Part shown: positions 61,009 through 64,000 of the stretch, in pieces
Numbering within the stretch: the first letter of the stretch is position 1
Layout: each line of letters opens with the position of its first letter
Program-made: the position numbers and the translations under genes
Notes under the pieces: model-generated
What the model saw: the letters and a program-made list of their open reading frames with translations, nothing else
What the model was told of the DNA's origin: nothing
Databases searched by the model: none
Assembly (NCBI RefSeq): GCF_021283305.1
Contig: NZ_JAJSOK010000038.1
Location: 1 to 64,000, forward strand
From: Pseudonocardia kujensis
Lineage (GTDB): Bacteria > Actinomycetota > Actinomycetes > Mycobacteriales > Pseudonocardiaceae
Direction: 5' to 3'
Length of the DNA stretch: 64,000 bases

Positions 61009-61094
61009 GGGGTCCGGGTCTCCCGAGGGTGGGTGCGCATGCCCGTGACCCTATCCCGACTCCGACGCCCGTGGCGGCCCGTCACACTGACCGG

Positions 61095-61556
61095 GTGAGC
61101 ACGAACGGAGCGGTCGATCCCGCGGCGGACCCCCAGGCGACCGCGGCGCGGGTCGCGAAGGCGATGGAGCACCACGACCAGGCGATCCGCGGCGCGGGCA
61201 TCCGGCTCGTCGACGTGGGGCCCGGACGGGCGCGGACGGCGCTCACGGTCGAGGACCGGCACGTCAACGGGCACGGCATCGCGCACGGCGGCTACCTGTT
61301 CTTCCTCGCCGACGCGGCGTTCTCCTTCGCCTGCAACAGCCACGGCGTCTCGACGGTCGCCTCGGGCGGCGACGTCGCCTTCCTCCGCGCCGCCCGGCTC
61401 GGCGAGGAGCTGGAGGCCGAGGCCGTCGAGCGCGCGCTCGTCGGGAGGTCCGGGCTCTACGACGTGACGGTCCGGACCGGGTCCGGCGAGGTCGTCGCCG
61501 AGTTCCGGGGCCGGTCCCGGGCGGTACCGCACCTGCCCGCGCCGACCCTCGACTGA
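61095..61556 (+). CDS. Hotdog thioesterase, PaaI family
   Basis: 153 residues from GTG 61095 (VSTNGAVDPAADPQATAARV); CACACT lies 6 nt upstream, a leaderless-like element with one mismatch. PaaI signature VNGHGIAHGGYLFFLADAAF (about 57-76) includes the catalytic Asp and the HGG loop. It hydrolyses aromatic acyl-CoA thioesters in phenylacetate catabolism; other paa genes are not in the window. Confidence 0.9.
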   Translation: MSTNGAVDPAADPQATAARVAKAMEHHDQAIRGAGIRLVDVGPGRARTALTVEDRHVNGHGIAHGGYLFFLADAAFSFACNSHGVSTVASGGDVAFLRAARLGEELEAEAVERALVGRSGLYDVTVRTGSGEVVAEFRGRSRAVPHLPAPTLD

Positions 61557-61560
61557 CGAC

Positions 61561-61620
61561 CACGGACCAACACGGACCAACACGGACCAACACGGACCAA
61601 CACGGACCAACACGGAACCA
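61561..61620. repeat. 10-bp tandem repeat between paaI and trmB
   Basis: CACGGACCAA repeated five times exactly (61561-61610) and a sixth degenerate copy CACGGAACCA. It starts 4 bp after the paaI stop and ends 27 bp before the trmB stop (convergent gap). The period equals about one helical turn. Confidence 0.97.
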
Positions 61621-61647
61621 CCACGGCCCGAACCGACGCGGCCCGGT

Positions 61648-62466
61648 CTAACGCAGGTAGAGCAGGTCCCGGATCGCCCGCCCCTCGCGGACCGCACGCT
61701 GCTCGAACTTCGTCAGCGGACGCGCGTCGGGCCGGGGCAGCCAGCCGTCCGGCCCGGTGTCGGGCGCGCGGTGCAGCAGCGGACAGGCGTCGCACACCTT
61801 GCGCATCTGCAGCGCGTAGTGCTCCCAGTCCGTGGCCAGGTGCAGCCACCCGCCCGGGCGCAGCCGGGACGCGGCGAGCGCGACGAAGTCCGGCTGCACG
61901 AGCCGGCGCTTGTGGTGCCGCCGCTTCGGCCAAGGGTCCGGGAAGAAGATCCGGATGCCGTCGAGCAGACCCTCGGGGGTCGCGCGCTCGAGGAGGTCGA
62001 CGGCGTCGCCGCGCAGCAGCCGCAGGTTCTCCAGACCGGCCTCCTGCCGCAGCATGAGCAGCCGCGCGAGCCCGGGCTCGTAGACCTCGACGGCCACGTG
62101 GTCGACCTCCGGCGACGCGGCCGCCATCGCGGCGGTGGCGTCGCCCATCCCCGAGCCGATCTCCAGGACCACCGGCGCCGCGCGTCCGAAGAGGGCCGCG
62201 GGGTCGAGCCGGCCGACCGCAGCGACGTCGCCGCCGTACTCCGGCCACCACTGGTCCCAGGCGTGCTGCTGGCCCTCGCTCAGCCGGTTGCGCTGGTGGA
62301 CGAAGGAGGGGATGCGCTGGTGCCCGCCGGAGGCGGAGCCTGCGGAGCCGTCCCTCGATTCGGAGGCGGAGCCTGCGGAGCCGTCCCTCGATCCGGAGGC
62401 GGAGCCTGCGGAGCCGACCATGGACCCTGTGCCTGTGGTGCCGACCGTCGGTGCGGTCTCATGCAC
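61648..62466 (-). CDS. trmB: tRNA (guanine-46-N7)-methyltransferase
   Basis: 272 residues from ATG 62464-62466, overlapping the GT2 gene stop by 8 bp. Core from about 52 with SFVHQRNRLSEGQQHAW, SAM motif VVLEIGSGMGDATAAMAA and the family signature FFPDPWPKRRHHKRRL. It makes m7G46 in tRNA. The first 50 residues are a non-conserved extension containing an 11-residue repeat (DGSAGSASESR type, three copies, 33-bp DNA unit at about 62325-62420), possibly added by repeat expansion. A start at ATG 62421 would remove 15 residues. Confidence 0.93.
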   Translation of the reverse strand: MHETAPTVGTTGTGSMVGSAGSASGSRDGSAGSASESRDGSAGSASGGHQRIPSFVHQRNRLSEGQQHAWDQWWPEYGGDVAAVGRLDPAALFGRAAPVVLEIGSGMGDATAAMAAASPEVDHVAVEVYEPGLARLLMLRQEAGLENLRLLRGDAVDLLERATPEGLLDGIRIFFPDPWPKRRHHKRRLVQPDFVALAASRLRPGGWLHLATDWEHYALQMRKVCDACPLLHRAPDTGPDGWLPRPDARPLTKFEQRAVREGRAIRDLLYLR

Positions 62467-63487
62467 CGTCGGCCGCGGGGAGGGAGACGTGCGAGGTGGC
62501 GCCGGGCAGCTTGCCGCGGACGTAGCCCGCGGTGGTGAACCCCAGGCAGACGACGACGGCGGCCGCGGAGACCGGCCGCTTCGCCTTGACCTCGCGGATC
62601 AACGCCTTGGGCAGCACGGTCGCCACGTACTTGCTCTCGGTCGAGAGCGCGTCGCCCTGCCCGACGAGCTTGGAGACGGCCGCCTTCGACAGGCCCTCCG
62701 CCCAGCTGCGGCGGCGCAGGTAGGACCAGTCGACGCGGTCGTCCGAGACGCGGTGGTCGACCTCCGCGCGCGGCTCGAAGAGGATCTTCACCTCGCGCCC
62801 GTCGGCCCGGTAGGCCTGCCGGGCCCTGATGCAGAGCTCGGTCTCCTCGCAGCCCAGCGGGTTCTTGCCGATCCGGCCGATGTCCTCGGCGAACCCGCCG
62901 ACCCGCTTGAACACCTCGCGGCGCAGGGACATGTTGCAGCCCATGAGGTTTCGGACCTCGGCCTGCTCCGTGGGCTGGCCGGTGTAGGTGCAGCCGACGA
63001 CCCAGTCGAGCTCACCGGTCGCGTCCCGCCCGCCGGGTGCGCCCGGGAGCGTGGCGGGGCGGCCCGAGTCGTCGACGGCGGCACGGGCGACCGGCCACCG
63101 CGGGTGCGCCACGCCGCCGACGCCGATCACCGCCGGGTCCGCGTAGGGCTCCAGCAGGGCGCGGAGCCAGCCGGGTCGGGCGGTGGCGTCGTCGTCGAGG
63201 AACACCACGACGTCGCCGGTCGCCATCTCGACGGCGGTGTTGCGCGCACCCGACAGGCCCTGCTTGTGCGCGTTGGGAACGACCTGCACCCGCGGGAACG
63301 CCTCGCGGGCCCGCTCGAGCAGCCCCTCGTTGTGGTCGACGACCACGATCGTCTCCACCGGCAGGACGTCCTGCGTCTGCACCGACTCGACGGCCGACAC
63401 GATGTCGGCCCACCGCTTCTCGGTGTAGACGCAGACGACCACGGTCGCGGTGACCGGCGGCTCGGGTGCGGGCTCGAACAGGTTCAC
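62459..63487 (-). CDS. Family 2 glycosyltransferase
   Basis: 342 residues from GTG or ATG near 63485-63487 (MNLFEPAPEPPVTATVVVCV). GT-A fold: VVVCVYTEKRWADIVSAVES, DXD-type VVFLDDDATARPGW (about 92-105), then GCNMSLRREVFKRVGGFAED and CEETELCIRARQAY with the catalytic-base position. Transfers a sugar to an unknown acceptor, perhaps envelope polysaccharide. It is followed upstream by another glycosyltransferase gene, so a small sugar cluster starts here. Confidence 0.9.
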   Translation of the reverse strand: MNLFEPAPEPPVTATVVVCVYTEKRWADIVSAVESVQTQDVLPVETIVVVDHNEGLLERAREAFPRVQVVPNAHKQGLSGARNTAVEMATGDVVVFLDDDATARPGWLRALLEPYADPAVIGVGGVAHPRWPVARAAVDDSGRPATLPGAPGGRDATGELDWVVGCTYTGQPTEQAEVRNLMGCNMSLRREVFKRVGGFAEDIGRIGKNPLGCEETELCIRARQAYRADGREVKILFEPRAEVDHRVSDDRVDWSYLRRRSWAEGLSKAAVSKLVGQGDALSTESKYVATVLPKALIREVKAKRPVSAAAVVVCLGFTTAGYVRGKLPGATSHVSLPAADGA

Positions 63488-63536
63488 GGGGCGGGGTCCT
63501 CCGGTGCGGTCCGCCGGCGGCCGACGTCTCGTGCGG

Positions 63537-64000
63537 TCAGTTCTTCCGCCTGTCGGCGCGCCGGTGCTCGGAGAGCAGGGTACGCAGCACCCGCGTGCCG
63601 TCGGCGAAGGTCCTCAGGTTCGTCTCGCCGAACATGCGCTGCTTCTCGACCGACGGCACCTCGGTGATCTTCAGGCCTGCGGCCGCGATGCGGCAGTTGA
63701 GCACGGTCTCGATCTCGAACCCGTCGCCCCACAGCATCGTGCCGTCCTCCGGCTGCGGCTCGCCCGGGTCGGGCAGCTCCAGCAGCGGGAGCAGGTCGGC
63801 CCAGAAGGCGTTGTAGCCGTAGCAGAGGTCGGTGTACGACGTGCCGAACAGGGCGTTGGCCACGCCGTTCAGCCCCGCGTTGCCGGTGCGGCGCAGCAGG
63901 GTGATGTCGTCGCTGCCACCGCCCGCGGCGAAGCGCGTGCCCTTCGCGAAGTCGGCGCCGGCCACCAGGGCCGACACGAACGCGGGGATCTCCGAAGGGT
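63537..64000 (-). CDS. Family 2 glycosyltransferase, C-terminal part (runs off window)
   Basis: At least 154 residues are in the window. The frame stays open to the edge, reading EIPAFVSALVAGADFAKGTRF, typical of the region after the DXD of dolichol-phosphate-mannose-synthase-like GT2 enzymes. Further motifs: DLCYGYNAFWADLLP, GDGFEIETVLNCRIAAAGLK and ITEVPSVEKQRMFGETNLRT. Its stop is 50 bp before the next GT2 gene on the same strand. Confidence 0.85.
   Translation of the reverse strand, partial: PSEIPAFVSALVAGADFAKGTRFAAGGGSDDITLLRRTGNAGLNGVANALFGTSYTDLCYGYNAFWADLLPLLELPDPGEPQPEDGTMLWGDGFEIETVLNCRIAAAGLKITEVPSVEKQRMFGETNLRTFADGTRVLRTLLSEHRRADRRKN

Noticed and set aside
1..64000. tRNA or rRNA genes, insertion sequences, attachment sites
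   Set aside because: No cloverleaf with GGTTCRAAT-type T-arm, no transposase or integrase, and no long direct repeats were found by eye; a tRNAscan-SE and ISfinder run would settle it.

Overview
The window is a very GC-rich (about 70-75 percent by eye) actinobacterial chromosome segment around the replication origin. The gene order gnd-dnaN-oriC-dnaA-rpmH-rnpA-yidD-yidC-jag-rsmG-parA-parB, then cwlM-trxA-trxB-sigM-pseudokinase-DUF6049-NUDIX-cca, then leuS, ino1-padR-DUF5318-ponA-GT87 and rpsF-ssb-rpsR-rplI-dnaB, is the layout known from Mycobacterium and the Pseudonocardiaceae. Codon use, frequent GTG starts and leaderless promoters fit the same group. Pseudonocardia or a close relative is my best guess; the genus is inference. 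I see no tRNA, rRNA, insertion sequence, prophage, CRISPR array or integrase, so this is core chromosome with a few variable pockets.

Layout. 1-5 kb: gnd (partial), dnaN, oriC with degenerate DnaA boxes, dnaA, and the divergent rpmH promoter. 5-10.3 kb: rpmH, rnpA, yidD, yidC, jag, rsmG, parA, parB, all on the plus strand. 10.3-23.2 kb: mostly minus-strand genes for cell wall, redox and sigma/anti-sigma functions, with murJ missing from its usual place. 23.3-31.2 kb: cca, an MFS exporter, yqgE, a lipoprotein, an SdpI-like protein and leuS. 31.2-34.3 kb: an unusual HEPN-like plus UPF0158-nucleotidyltransferase pair, an SDR and an NlpC/P60 hydrolase with a long leader. 34.4-44 kb: ino1, padR, DUF5318, ponA, two GT87 glycosyltransferases, a NUDIX hydrolase and an endonuclease IV-like protein. 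44-48 kb: the rpsF-ssb-rpsR-rplI operon and dnaB, separated by a DnaA-box cluster and followed by a LexA box. 48-64 kb: accessory metabolism (CDF exporter, enol-lactonase and CoA-transferase genes, aldo/keto reductase, AI-2E transporter, lactone oxidase, deaminase, NYN protein, PaaI, trmB and two GT2 genes).

How it works together. Origin firing (DnaA at oriC), clamp and helicase loading (DnaN, DnaB, SSB) and origin segregation (ParA/ParB with five parS sites at 7.6, 10.3, 11.3, 11.7 and 30.5 kb) are encoded together with envelope growth genes (YidC, CwlM, SigM, PonA, NlpC/P60).

The most unusual features are non-coding. A palindromic repeat with a strict 41-bp centre-to-centre period occurs in three separate gene-tail to gene-tail junctions (13 units). 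A DnaA-box cluster better than that of oriC, plus a perfect SOS box, sits in front of dnaB. parS sites overlap two start codons and one lies inside leuS. Several genes show a consistent TANNNT-N6/7-start leaderless promoter.
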